A stretch of 64,000 nucleotides of DNA, from contig QVLQ01000014.1 of assembly GCA_003545705.1 (NCBI GenBank), positions 186,001 to 250,000 on the forward strand, read 5' to 3'. How positions within the stretch are numbered: position 1 is the stretch's first letter; each line of letters opens with the position of its first letter. Of this stretch, positions 35,878-47,427 are shown in pieces. Below the pieces are notes generated by a model. The model worked only from the letters and a program-made list of their open reading frames with translations, was not told the origin of the DNA and ran no database searches. Source of the DNA: Acidomyces sp. 'richmondensis'. Taxonomy: Eukaryota; Ascomycota; Dothideomycetes; Mycosphaerellales; Teratosphaeriaceae. Made by a program: the position numbers and the translations under genes.

Positions 35878-36660
35878 TTTATCGCTTCAAATGAGCACTT
35901 GAGGGCACATAATTAGATTTCTAGTCGTATTTGAAGGGGAAGATCTGGCAAATCGATCCTTATCCTTGTATGATGGTATGCTCAACCTCGTGATAGCTTC
36001 ATGTCGGTTAGATGCGACGTTGTGCTCACTTTGTCATGCTTCACGCTCATCCGGGATTATCATGACTCGCGTTAGCACTCCCCCATAGGTAGAAGTTCAT
36101 ACTCTCCCTTTTTCTTCGTTCCTCTTTTAAGTACGAGATGGTTTACTTCCAAATATCGCTCAAATAACCAGTATTTTCTCAAAAATCACCCAATAAGTAC
36201 CTACAGCAGGCGGGACTGATAATTGTTCGGAGCAGCTCGGCAAAAATGACTTTGTTCAAGGGTAAAGGACTGGCCTCTTGAGGATATTCACAGCAGTATT
36301 TTGAGAAGGAATTGTTACTCCCTCTTCTGCTTATTCAAACTTCATTTTAACCAAGGCAAATTGAATTTGGTACTTTATTTGGGCAACAAATTCGACATGG
36401 CAATAACAATCGCCACAATAGTGTGTTGCAAAGGCAAATCTATCGCGCTCTGGTTGGACGAATATCCGTCAGAAAATCATTATTTATTCTGTTATAGCAT
36501 CTTTTAATCAAATACTTGCTCAAAAATACATGGATTGCCGAGAAAAAATGTTGTACTTGCCATATACCCGATAAATACCTTCCGTAATCCGTGTGGTGGG
36601 GGCAGTTGTACCTTTGATCGGACACCACATGCTTGTTCAAATCAAGAATCAGACGTAAGT
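35878..36660. other. Intergenic, ligase promoter side
   Basis: No supportable gene. AT-rich unique sequence leads into the repeat nest that begins with the CA microsatellite. Confidence 0.4.
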
Positions 36661-36712
<52 letters not shown>

Positions 36713-36728
36713 CGCATATATATATGTA
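36661..36728. repeat. CA/GT microsatellite with TA tail
   Basis: About 22 CA units, then CGCACACACGC and a short TA run. A frame through it would encode a His-Thr repeat and is artefactual. Confidence 0.97.
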
Positions 36729-36739
36729 CACTCTTTACA

Positions 36740-37900
36740 GCATGCCTCCAGAGGTAATACCACCCAAACGCCTTGAAGCACTCTATTACAGTAGTTCTTA
36801 ATAAACCATTGAAGCCAGGCTATACAAAGGCAGGTGCATACAGGCCAATAGCCCTACTTAACACCCTAGCAAAGCTCTAGAAGCAGTACTAGCTAAGGGA
36901 TATCAAAGGAAGCTCCTGCTAGAGTCCTAAATGGGGGTAAGACCAGGAAGATCTACACTATCTAGGATAACAATCCAAAGATAGTTGCTTCAATGCTGTG
37001 CCTAGACATCCCAGGGGCATTTAACAATGTGTCATCCTAGAGACTAATCCACAACTGGAAGATGAAGGGTTTCCTTACTAACAATTACAGGATTTGTTCA
37101 GTCCTTCCTTCAGGACAGGACTATATGCCTTAAGCTAGGAGATTACAAAGACTAGCTAATACTACATCTACTAGGATGCCCTGAGGTTTTACCCTGTGAC
37201 CTATCCCCTTCCTTCTATTGGCCTTAACACTCCCCCTTACGCTAGAAGATGGTGTTGAAAGGTATCGAAGTACCTTAAGAAATTGATTGGAAATCAATTT
37301 GAAATCAGATTAGCAAATTATAAATCAGATTGCTCTGGTGGTTTAAGAAATGGAATATATAAGACTGCTTAATTTCCTCTGTAGTTTAAAGAAAAAGAGT
37401 CAAGCAGCCCTGGACATCTTAGACGCTCTTTTTCCAACAGAGAGGTCTACAGCAGCACAGAGAGGCCTACAGCAGCGCTAGGCTTTATAGATAATACTAA
37501 CATCCCAGCCTCTAGAAAGATAACAGAAGAAACCTGCCAAAGGCTAAAGGCAGTATATGCTAACTATCTTAGGTAGGCAGCCTAGCATAGGGCAGATTCT
37601 GTCCTACAGAAGTACCAGCTCATCCACTTCACAAGAAGCAGGAGAAGACACAGCTTGCAAGCTGTAGTAGACATTCAAGGGTTCTAAGTAGGACTAGTTC
37701 TATCCCTAAGGCTCCTAGGTGTATAGGTAGACACAAAGCTCCAATAGGGACCTTATATAAAGAAAGCAGCAGAGAAAGGTCAGCGCTAGGTGCAATTACT
37801 CTAAAGGCTGTGTAAATCCACTTAGGGAGCACTAAAGCTCCTATTAATGTCCAACAGGAAGACAAAGGCAACAGCTGGATTGGTTCCTAAGGTAAACAAG
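36740..37900 (+). pseudogene. Relic of a Tad-like LINE reverse transcriptase
   Basis: No long frame survives, but the plus-strand conceptual reading shows reverse-transcriptase motifs in the right order. They are KPGYTKAGAYRPIALLNTLA near 36810-36875, then LDIPGAFNNV (motif A with the catalytic Asp read as Asn) near 37005-37035. Next is a GCPQG-like decayed motif near 37168, then KYQLIHFTRSRRR near 37610 and LRLLGV.VDTKLQ near 37705-37745, as in non-LTR (Tad/jockey-like) elements. Many codons are TAG or TAA where Gln or Trp would be expected, consistent with RIP. The 5' ORF and any poly-A end were not found. Confidence 0.8.
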
Positions 37901-38000
37901 AGATGAGAAGGGTTTTGTGCTTAGGCTTTTACCTTCTGAAAAACAAGTTCAGTAATATGTGCTTATCCTACACAAGAATAGATCAGCAATGCAAGATTTT

Positions 38001-38107
<107 letters not shown>

Positions 38108-38442
38108 CTATATACAGTTCCACGTAATCCTGCTCCGTATGTTCGATGGGTATGTTGTACACTGATAATTACGTTGTGCTGTATGAGGGAGTCATCTCAC
38201 AACAATCCGGATGTATCCTGAAAGTGCGAGGGAGGCTTGCATGAGCACGCGGCAGGTAATTGAAACCGTAAGAAATATTTTTGTTGTTTTTCAAGCCATT
38301 TTTAATGATGATAAATATTCAACAGAGTAACAGGTCTTGAGAGAAGCATGTCTCATTCACGTGTTTTCTTTCAGAGGAATACATGAAGGAATAGCTCTCC
38401 CCGTGTAACTAATACCCTGGCGCACACGATATGTAAGTCTAG

Positions 38443-38611
38443 TGTCAATGAAGCAATTATTCTTCATTCAGCACTAGTCCACTTTTGTCAATGTAATTTT
38501 AACCCTTACAAGCTCAGGGGTATTCAGACGATTATAAAAATCGTCCACATTAGATACTTTACAATACATGCAATTCATCATCAATAATCTGCACCCTCTA
38601 GCTGATTGACA
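38443..38611 (+). repeat. LTR-like repeat family 2, solo copy
   Basis: 169 bases, TGTCAATGAAG...GCTGATTGACA, flanked by exact TCTAG duplications (38438-38442 and 38612-38616). It differs from the inverted copy at 62798-62966 at about 11 positions by eye. TG...CA ends with 5-bp duplications indicate a solo LTR. Both copies hold a short hairpin GACGATTATAWAAATCGTC (W = A or T) with a TATA-like loop. Confidence 0.88.
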
Positions 38612-41600
38612 TCTAGTCACCTTTATGTGTCTCTAAACGCTTAAGATTGCAGTCAAAAAGGCCCTGGTCCCTCGTACTATGCCAACAACAGTCCATACAT
38701 GTTCAAACCCCAAATGCTTGTCAGATTCGCCTTTTTCGTACCATTAGGCTCCAAAACAAGGTCTTCACCTACTTTTTCATTGCTTGTCAGCCTTAAACTT
38801 TTCAACTCCAGTGCGATGAGGCATTCGTCATTGTCAACGTACCCAGCACGTCGGAGTTGTAGATTGAGCAGCAAATAGGTTGGAGTCTGCTAGTCTCAAT
38901 TGAAAGCTAAACCATCTTGCAGATTTGCTCAATGTCCTTCTGTCCAAACAGAGAGCTGACTTAAGATGAGTATTTAACGCTTGTCAACCGCTTTTGGATT
39001 AGCAATGGACCGTAGATGTCAGCCGGGTATGTAGTGCACAACGAAGCCGCCGAAACTGAGATGTAAGACACCAGTCGATTATCCGTTCAGCATCTGGATG
39101 GGCAATTCTGAAGGCATTTGTCGTGCAATACATAAGGGACCAACAGTCCTGCTTAAGAGGTGGCGTTGCCTTTCGGCTCAAAACAGGATTGATAACTGTT
39201 TACTAAAGACCAGATCAATAATACCCATGAGATTTGCTCTGAGAGTTTTATGTTTGGTTGGCCTCTACATGCTCGATATTGTCAGTTAGCAGTCGGAACT
39301 CTCGTATTTAGACGATACCGCACAATATCCTTCCATGCCTTGGGCAGCTGCATTGAACAAGCAGCAAGGGAGTTGCTGCATGAGAGAGTCGTCTCACAAA
39401 AATATAAAGGGAATCCAGCCTGAATTCCAGGCTTTCCTACTCTCTGACGCCACAAAAGCACTGTCTGCACAAATTTTTTTCTTCTCTTAGAGGAAAATCT
39501 GGCTACTTAAGAGATCCCTGTTTGGCCAATCCGATCAGATGTGCGCGTCTGGGGTGGAACTCTATATTTCGACAAAATCAAATCCAACCGAGGCGAAGTG
39601 GAAGTCACGAAAATCCTCTTCACATATTTGATTCTTTTTTAACGTCAGGAAAGCATGTCCTTAATATCATGCTTTATGTCAGTAAGGAATGGTGGACTGT
39701 AGTCCAAAGTTGTAGCTAATACGAGCATCGACCCATTAGTGAGATCTTCCGCGTAAAATCCAATTTTTTTACTTTTAATCGCTTATTTTGTTGTCCCAGA
39801 GCAGTTGCCAATCGATATGAATATAATTCAAAGATGATACTTTCGTGCGAGTCATATAACTTTTCTAGGTCTTCAAAGATGCAATGGATCCTGTCGAAGC
39901 AAAAGATAGCGGCGACGAGCAGAGTATGAATTACCATAGGATCATGAAATGCGTAATTTACTCGATACAGTACTTTCGAGATAGAGTGCGGGAACATGAT
40001 CCATTGCTCAGTCAGATAAATGAATGGGTAACTGGACAGATTCTGTTGCCGTTAGCCACATCAGTGATGCCAACATTCCCCGTTTAACGTAATTAAGAAA
40101 TCACATACATTTTGGGGTAGAAGCAAATTGAATAAAGTCTCCATCACATATATGATTATATTCTTCCGTTCAACTGACGAAACAGTTGAGCCGGGAACTT
40201 TAATTTACCTTAGATACACCTGGGTACATGATCTCAGCATGGACCTAATCGCATGAAGCTTGCTTGGAATACAATATTAAAGTCCTCGCAAAGAATCTCA
40301 TTGCATTTCGGATCGACATTTAGATGGAAAGCGTACGGAAGTGGGGGAAAAGCCGCTTTTTACGATGAAGGGAGTATCACAAATCTAATACACAGGATAG
40401 GGTGCTAATGACGGCCAAATAACCACCTCCAACTCCGGCCGGCCTCTGGGCTCTGACGACTAGAAGAACTAGATACTCTACCTAGCTTCTAAAGGCCCTC
40501 ATGGCCGGTTCAGTCACTCGCGTAGTGAGGTTAAAAGAATACTTACGCTGACGCCTTACATGCACTGTTCCAAAAACTGGCCTGGCAATGCAATCTGGAC
40601 CGTCAATTCACTGGCGAGGCCATTTAAGAAGGGTTTAGGTCGCTATAAAACCAGCTGAGTCTGCAAAGCTGTGTTGATCTCCGCGGTTCCTCTTCGACTG
40701 GCAAAGATGTACCATAGCCCAATTGAAGGCTCTCTCAAGACGCCCCGACTTATTACGTCAATTTATGACGAGAGGCCGCGCCAGTTTCTTTTATGTTTCT
40801 TCGATAATTATTTTTGGGTTCAACCGTCACCACGTGAAAATTCGATCATGAATCTTTACTATCCGATCTTCAGGATAAGCTTTCTTTTCTGATAGAGGAC
40901 ATTGCTTCGGCATTGTTGTGAGGACGGAAGCGGATGGGTTTTCAATTACTTTCCCTCCACGATTGTCATATATCCCGGCCAAAAGCTTTTAAGTCGCGGT
41001 GACATTTCTTCAAGAGAAAAGCTTCTGAACGATATCATTCGGCCAAGAGGCGAATTATGTGGCATATAAACCACTAGTGATGGTTGGATTCTATGCTCCG
41101 AACAAATGTTCTCAACCCTCGCCAGAGGATGCTCGACTGTCTCCTTCCTATTCATGGTGATATAATATGCGCGTATGAAAGATAGAATAGTATATCTGCA
41201 TATCTTTGATTCCATTGCTCTCCTACTCACTCCCACTCAGTCTGCAACCCTATCCTTTTCACCTGGATTACAAACTCCGACATAAACTATAAAACGGCGA
41301 CAAGATTGACATTCTCTCAATAACCACACCCTCCTATTCTGACTTGTCAGGTTACGACTTTCAAAGTTGGAGCGATAAGGTAGTATCATAACCCACTGAT
41401 GTGTTGATCGAAGTCTATGCGAGTAGTATCAATCACATGGATGTGAAGAACGCGGCTGACACATTAGACTTGTGGTGGCAGAGACGTGCAAGGTCTATGC
41501 GCTCAACGAGCGCATGGAGGAATGGTGCGGCTAGTCGTGGAGATCAGGATAAAACAAAGGGATTGAAGTGGTACGAAAGGCCTGTGATCTATTTCAGGGA

Positions 41601-41856
41601 AATGGAGGGCTGGGTAAGGCTGTCAATTAAATCAAGTAATCGTCAATGAGCTTAATCAAAATTTGATTGAAGACTCCGTGTTTTCAGGTATAAGCTTGAC
41701 GTGTGACTCGCCGCGTCCTGTAGCCATCCAGGCTGGCTTTCACATGAATTTGCCAGACTTCTGTTCTTCACATCCACCTCCAAACTCCAGAGACAGAAGC
41801 ATTGAGCAACCAGTGAATATGCGCAACACTTGTATCCACAGCAAACGAGCCATACA
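38612..41856. other. Gene-poor AT-rich region
   Basis: 3.2 kb without a supportable gene. A GC-richer island with CTCCGGCCGGCCTCTGG and a later ATGGCCGG (40430-40515) stands out from its surroundings but matches nothing I know. A possible dehydrogenase fragment lies at 41391-41463. Everything else is short chance frames. Confidence 0.45.
41391..41463 (+). pseudogene. Possible fragment of a medium-chain (quinone oxidoreductase-like) dehydrogenase
   Basis: The conceptual peptide PTDVLIEVYASSINHMDVKN resembles the N-terminal strand of zinc-type or quinone-oxidoreductase MDR proteins (VLVKVxAxSINPxDxK). The resemblance is lost on both sides, so at most this is a short relic. It could also be chance. 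Confidence 0.3.
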
Positions 41857-42990
41857 ATGCGAAACGTAGTTCACAACGCGTCGTCCACCGCTGTAATCCA
41901 CGACTACCCTCGCTCTCCAGGCGCGCTGCCATCACAAGTCTCACAGAAGTCCAGCACGGTTAAGGCCTCGAATACTTCCCGTACCCAGCCTTCCGCAGGC
42001 GTACCTATGGCCACCACTGCAAATGCATCGGCGCATCCTCAACCCACACTGACGCCAAAGAAAACGCCGCCGACGCCGTCTCCACTCCACCAGCAACGAG
42101 CGCCCGCCGCCCAATCGACTTCGAGAAGCTCGACGCCGGGATCATGGCAGCATCCACGCTTGAACGAAGTGATTAGACGCCAGAATGCCTCGCGGTTTGA
42201 TAGCAATAATGTCCGCATTATCAGTTTGAATGTATTTCTCCTCGCTGCGTCCCTATATATCATCTCAGTATTCAGATACGTGTACGCCCTCCAGACTCGA
42301 TTCCACGATTTTTGTCTCCTTGAGCTGATAAACCATACCAGACTACCTCCCCGGTTCTTTGCTAGCCTACAACCATTCTTGTCATACATCCTCTACCTCC
42401 TCCGCGCGTTCTTTCTCCTCAACATCTCCATTGCTACTATGCCTCTTCTTCGCTCACCGGATGCATGTGAAGACATCCCTCTTACACCCGCACAGCGACA
42501 ACTTTTCGGCTTGCCACCAATGTCAAGACCTGCTACGCCGCAAGAAGAAGAACAATATGTCACTCCGCCGCGGTATTCTAGAAGCGCAACGCCCCAGAGT
42601 GGAAGCAGCCTGCGTGCCGACGTGCCTGGCTCACCGCTCGCTGATCGAGGGATGCCTCTGGATGGCAGCGAGTTCAGGAAGAGCGTGTCAAACTCCCCTC
42701 GACCGTCGCCGCTTGGAGGATCAGGACGGAGCAACGCTGAAGGTGCATACGGTGAGAGACGGAGGTTGAGCTTTCAGGATAGTCGGGGCTCACCGAGAAG
42801 TGGTGGAAGTGGATGGCCAAGCGAATTTGATGCTGCTCTCATGTCCGGAGGAACGAGCACGCCATTCATGAGGAGCAAGGCCAGCGTCAGTCTCAACAAC
42901 AAATGGCTCTACGAGAAAGGCAGGGGCAGTCCAAGAAGTGGGACGAGTGGCTTGTCTGGATTTGGAGGGTCGGGAAGTGTATTCCAATGA
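41857..42990 (+). CDS. POM34: POM34-like transmembrane nucleoporin
   Basis: This 377-residue intronless protein matches my recollection of the fungal nuclear-pore membrane-ring component Pom34 (NPCC family). After a Ser/Pro/Thr-rich N-terminus comes STPGSWQHPRLNEVIRRQNA with the following SRFDSNNVR, the family's pre-membrane signature. Two hydrophobic helices follow, about 25 residues each (ISLNVFLLAASLYIISVF and LSYILYLLRAFFLLNISIA). The C-terminal half is soluble and low-complexity, with LTPAQRQLFGLPP and YVTPPRYSRSATPQ, which recur in fungal homologues. The ATG at 41857 is the first in frame; an upstream TTG is ignored. The topology fits a pore-membrane protein with both ends facing the pore. 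Confidence 0.75.
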   Translation: MRNVVHNASSTAVIHDYPRSPGALPSQVSQKSSTVKASNTSRTQPSAGVPMATTANASAHPQPTLTPKKTPPTPSPLHQQRAPAAQSTSRSSTPGSWQHPRLNEVIRRQNASRFDSNNVRIISLNVFLLAASLYIISVFRYVYALQTRFHDFCLLELINHTRLPPRFFASLQPFLSYILYLLRAFFLLNISIATMPLLRSPDACEDIPLTPAQRQLFGLPPMSRPATPQEEEQYVTPPRYSRSATPQSGSSLRADVPGSPLADRGMPLDGSEFRKSVSNSPRPSPLGGSGRSNAEGAYGERRRLSFQDSRGSPRSGGSGWPSEFDAALMSGGTSTPFMRSKASVSLNNKWLYEKGRGSPRSGTSGLSGFGGSGSVFQ

Positions 42991-45392
42991 CCAAGCCCAG
43001 GTTCGCGAGTTAAACTTGAAGGTCTTGAATTTTGAGATGACTAGATCTTCCGTGATATGCATTCAGGAGCTTCTTCATAGGCGTGGAGTGCTAATATAGA
43101 TCCAGTGAGCACGCAAAGATAACGATGACGAGCAAATAGAAGATGTGCCCAAGCTTCACTACTCTCTAATAAAAGGAAATGTTGATATGGGACAAACTAT
43201 ATTGCAACTGTTCTTGGCACGACAGGGCGATTAGCTTGTTACCTGCCTTTCGTTCTCTCCCTCTCTTTCTTTTCTCCCGCTCTCTCGTTTTCATACTCTT
43301 TACAGTCCAGGTCATCTTATAGCCACAATAAAATCAATCATCAACAATTACGACTAGATGCTCAGGAACTGCGCCTAGCAGCTATGGATGATTCTCATTC
43401 CCCACCAAGTGGTTCCATTTGCAAATACATCAGATCCGTATTAGCAATGGATTCTTCGGGCCAGGCTGTCCAATGCGAGAATATGAAGTAATATGAGTAT
43501 AAGAACGAGACTTGGGCAAATTTCATCCATTGATCTGGCCGGAGGAAATGACTTCTATCATGAAGCTTTCTGGAGAAAGGTACATGGCTGGTAGGTCGGC
43601 TGCGATGTATTACCCGGAGGTTTGAGCAGGAAATTTCAAGGTTCAAAGAAGTGCTGGTACGATAGTGATGAGCTGTCGGGGCGAAATAATGTGCAACTAA
43701 TAATGCGTAAGACAACCGTTCGAATCCTGAGCACAACGGTCTTGGATTTCCTGTGTTATGGACTTCCAACAACTCAAACAGTAACAAACCTCACCTCGGC
43801 AAAGTAATTCGGTGACCTAAGCTTTTTGCATCTACTGTGGCTGCAGATATTCGTCTTTTAGGAGGGAGTTCTGTTATACCGTCTTACAAGCTTCAGTCAC
43901 AGCATCAACGAGGATCGTCGAACACCCTGGAATTCAAAGTCATTTTTTGGTGATAGTGCATATGTCCGCATGGTTTCGATTTGAAAGGACCTTCCGGGAA
44001 CGCAAATATAAAAGAATTTACAGCCAAGCTAGTAAGAAATTTGGCAGAATTTTCTCAGAATGAGGCTTGCTCCATGGAAACTCCCAATATGTCTAAACGA
44101 TTCGGATCGTTTATCCTCCGTATCTTGCTCAAGCCCAACAACTTCCATAATGCCATTGAAGCTTGAGTACGCAGCGAGATTCCGGATGAGCAAATTTCTG
44201 GACGCAGGGCTACCGTTCTCTGACGCGTCGCGGGTCATGCAACACCGCCTTCATTCCCGATGAAAAGGTGATTGAGAGTTTTGGCAGTCAAGAGGCGGCA
44301 TGGGGCCAACCGGATACAAGAAAAGTATTGGGTAATGCAGCGGGGAATGCAAAACGCAGAAGAACAGCTTGCAGGCGCAAGACTTAAGCACGGTTTTCAT
44401 TTGAAGGAAGATGGGAACGAGAAGATGAGTGTCCATGGTAGGGATAGGGTTTGATCTACAGCAGAGGGCCAAGAGCAGATGTATGCGATGATCTTTATGC
44501 GAAAGCACGTAAGCGAGAAACTGTGCTTTCTCGCGTAGTGTTCGGCCATTCATTTATGGCCACCATTTCGGCGAATGAAAACACCATTCCCTTCGACAAA
44601 CTTCTTTTAGTCTACTTGTTGGAAATGAAATATGGGAAAGTCTTGGTTGAGTAGCTCACGAAGTCTTACAGGAAAGATGATGATCCTGACAGCAGGGAAT
44701 TGTTCCCGCTATATAACGCTGAGAGTGTCAAGGATGAATCCATCAATGAATAGACGGCATGTATCTGCAAAACGACATCATGAAGATTATACATACCAAG
44801 CAGCTCAAGGGAAAAATATTGAGTCGCAAGACGCCTTGCCAAAATCTAATGGCCGGGCTTAATTTCAAGCAGTTCGGCGTCCACCTTGATCGCCATGTCA
44901 CGATTTCTACTGGTGTGCTTAATAGGTCAACTACAAGACATTCATAGATTGCCCACGCGCTTGAACTGTTCCATACTTGATGACGCCTGCCCTGGTTGCA
45001 CCCGCCTCACAAATCAAGTCTGCTCATCTGCTGAAGATGCACGTCAACAAGCGGCCGGCAGCAACTGTTGGGCAATCGTATTCTGGAAATCACGGTGAAA
45101 TATTTTTCGCACGCTTGAAGACAAAGCTGAATAGATTCTCAAACAGACTCGTTACAATAACGAGGCTTAGCTCTGGATTTTGATGCGAGTAGCCATGGCC
45201 ATGGAAAGAAGTGTGGAACATTGCAGTTTTTCAAGCTTAGTATCATCATTAAGACATTCTGACCCTGGGCTCTTAAGCCCCACAATTTCCTTATCTACAT
45301 TTGGCGTTATAAAGTGGGAAAAATATAAACAAACTGCTCTAAAATGAGCCGTCTTTCATAGTCATAGACTTCTATAGGACGTTAAATGGAAT

Positions 45393-45429
<37 letters not shown>

Positions 45430-45540
45430 GACATTCTGACAAACATGTCCGTCCAATATATTTCCTCGCCTTCATGTACATAGGAGCAAACATGGCCAAT
45501 TTTCTTTGCATATGCACAGGATGAGGCAAAATTGGGCTCC
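42991..45540. other. Long intergenic region
   Basis: 2.5 kb between the POM34-like gene and the 3' end of sulfite oxidase. Frames of up to 130 codons exist but start at non-ATG codons and carry no recognisable domain. The only repeat is an AATC microsatellite at its right end. Confidence 0.4.
45392..45427. repeat. AATC tetranucleotide microsatellite
   Basis: About nine units of AATC just downstream of the sulfite oxidase stop. The same tetranucleotide (as GATT) occurs inside the family 1 LTR-like repeats, but the flanks here do not match them. Confidence 0.95.
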
Positions 45541-46644
45541 TTACTTGATAGTGACAAATGCTGCTTCGCCATAGCCATGATAGCAACATCCCCGCAGGTT
45601 CCACTGGGAACGTTCTGGCTGTATACTGCCTGCTTTATCGGTAGCTCGACTCAAAATAGTCTTGTTTTCTCCCGGTTGGATGGGAACTCTGGCCTTCCAA
45701 AGGACCCAGGTCCATTTCCCTTCGTCGGGGTGATGGAGAAGCTCAGCATCTGTCCAAGTTTTTCCGGCATCGCTGCTGACCTCTACCTTGACCACAGGGC
45801 CATCATCACCACCGGGCAAGGCATATCCAGCCACAGTGATAAATCCTTGCGCATCTCGTGCAACCACACTGCCTTCCTCTGGAATAGCAATGCTCGAATT
45901 GACAGGCATCTCCTGCACTGCCGGTGTTTTGTGGAAGAACATCTCCGCCGACTCGGAATCCGTAGCTTCTGGAGGCAATACCTTATAGTCCTTCTGCATG
46001 TAGTGATTGCTGCTCTCCATCATTTGCACGGTGATTTTATCAAGCCATTTCACCGCACGGGCGCCTGCAATACCCGGAGTCACAACACGAACGGGAAAAC
46101 CATGCGCGATTGTCAATGGTTCATCGTTCATCTCGATAGCAAGAATAATGTCGGCGTCCATCCGCATGGCACGAGACAGAGGCACACTAGCTCCGTACCA
46201 TGTATCCTCTTGGCAAGGTGTAGTATAGCATGCAAATGCTACATGGGCGGCATCTCTCTCTGACGGGTCAAGCGTCAAACCGGCTCGCTCGAGGACATCT
46301 TTCAATCGAGGACCACTCCACTTAGCATTCATTACCGCGGCGTCTTTCCAATTGATACCTTCTACCTCCTTGATTCTTGTGCGCATAGTATGGCGTCTGT
46401 TGCCGGCACATTGCAGAACGCAGACAACGGTGTGCTGCTCAAAGTCATTCTTCAGGTCTGAAACTGAGAGCCTCAATGTCTTCTTGACCGCTCCGTCAAC
46501 GCGAACAAGGTGGGATCTCTCATCTAGATGGGGAAAAATGCTATGGTTTCGGTCATAAGCCTTGTGCTTTTCGGTGATGAAATTGGATATGAGGTCGTGG
46601 ACTTCAGGCTCGCAATTCAGTGGCTTTACTGGAAGTTCTGGCAT
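45541..46644 (-). CDS. Sulfite oxidase-type molybdopterin enzyme
   Basis: This 367-residue intronless protein has the sulfite-oxidase fold: an oxidoreductase molybdopterin-binding domain followed by a Mo-co dimerisation domain. The molybdenum ligand Cys lies in VVCVLQCAGNRR. The cofactor-binding stretch GINWKDAAVMNAKWSGPRLKDVL and HGFPVRVVTPGIAGARAVKWL follow. The second domain carries VAGYALPGGDD..V.KVEVSSDAGKTW and ends ERSQWNLRGCCYHGYGE. No cytochrome b5 domain or targeting signal is seen, so it may pass electrons to another acceptor or oxygen. The likely role is oxidising sulfite to sulfate. It is divergent from the GH31 gene, 783 bases apart. Confidence 0.92.
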   Translation of the reverse strand: MPELPVKPLNCEPEVHDLISNFITEKHKAYDRNHSIFPHLDERSHLVRVDGAVKKTLRLSVSDLKNDFEQHTVVCVLQCAGNRRHTMRTRIKEVEGINWKDAAVMNAKWSGPRLKDVLERAGLTLDPSERDAAHVAFACYTTPCQEDTWYGASVPLSRAMRMDADIILAIEMNDEPLTIAHGFPVRVVTPGIAGARAVKWLDKITVQMMESSNHYMQKDYKVLPPEATDSESAEMFFHKTPAVQEMPVNSSIAIPEEGSVVARDAQGFITVAGYALPGGDDGPVVKVEVSSDAGKTWTDAELLHHPDEGKWTWVLWKARVPIQPGENKTILSRATDKAGSIQPERSQWNLRGCCYHGYGEAAFVTIK

Positions 46645-47427
46645 CTTAATAACTTGATTGGTCTATATGATTCAGATTCTGTCTTTTCAACAGGCATTCG
46701 GAAGCGCAAGCCTCGGAGATGGGATGTATATCATCGTGGGGTTTAGCAGCGGGAGAGATCGCATTTCCCATCTGCTGCCAGCCAAAGGTACAGTATTAAC
46801 CTCTTCTTTGCCGTCAACCTACGCAATGACAGAATGCCCGTATGTATTGATGACGTCATGAATCGGCATTTACGTTTAAACCTGAAGGTGATTAACGTGG
46901 CGTTCTCAATATTCTCACTGCCCGGGATGATATAACATCGCCGTCGAAACGAATTTGTCTGTGAAGCATTACAAGGCCTGCTAGGGATGCTCTCCATTAG
47001 TTGGAAATGATTTAATTGGCCAAATTGTCTAGGTACAATCAGTCCCATATGTCCTGTCCAAGCGGCAGTTGAGGATCATTGTATACCACTCTTTACAATC
47101 TCAGATCCCCAGCTTCAATGGGAACGATGCCTAAAAGACTTGGCCCAATCTCACTTCCTATCTGTCAGGTCGTCGACGGTGTGGCCTAGAGTCATAAAGG
47201 AAGTGGGTACCTGCAGAAGGCTTATATAACTGTGGAAAGCCGGGCAGTTTTTCCGTTTACCCCTCAGGATCGGAGCTTTATCAAAACGGATAATATCCAA
47301 CTTGGAAAAGCGCTTCCTGTTGTTTATATGATCTGAAAAGTGGGCCATCATATACATGTCAAATAAATTAAGATCTATCATTTGAATCCAAGAAGACAGT
47401 TCGTAACTTTCCCTACCAATAATCAAG
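46645..47427. promoter_or_regulatory. Divergent intergenic region of sulfite oxidase and GH31 genes
   Basis: The 5' regions of two divergent genes. No shared operator is obvious by eye, and only short chance frames occur. Confidence 0.4.

Noticed and set aside
36535..36801. Frame encoding a His-Thr repeat
   Set aside because: It is translation of the CA microsatellite.
43700..43740. tRNA-like T-loop GTTCGAATCC
   Set aside because: The flanks do not pair into a T stem and no acceptor or anticodon arm can be drawn.
43395..43787. 130-codon minus-strand frame
   Set aside because: It starts at TTG, has no domain and lies in a region of ordinary intergenic composition.
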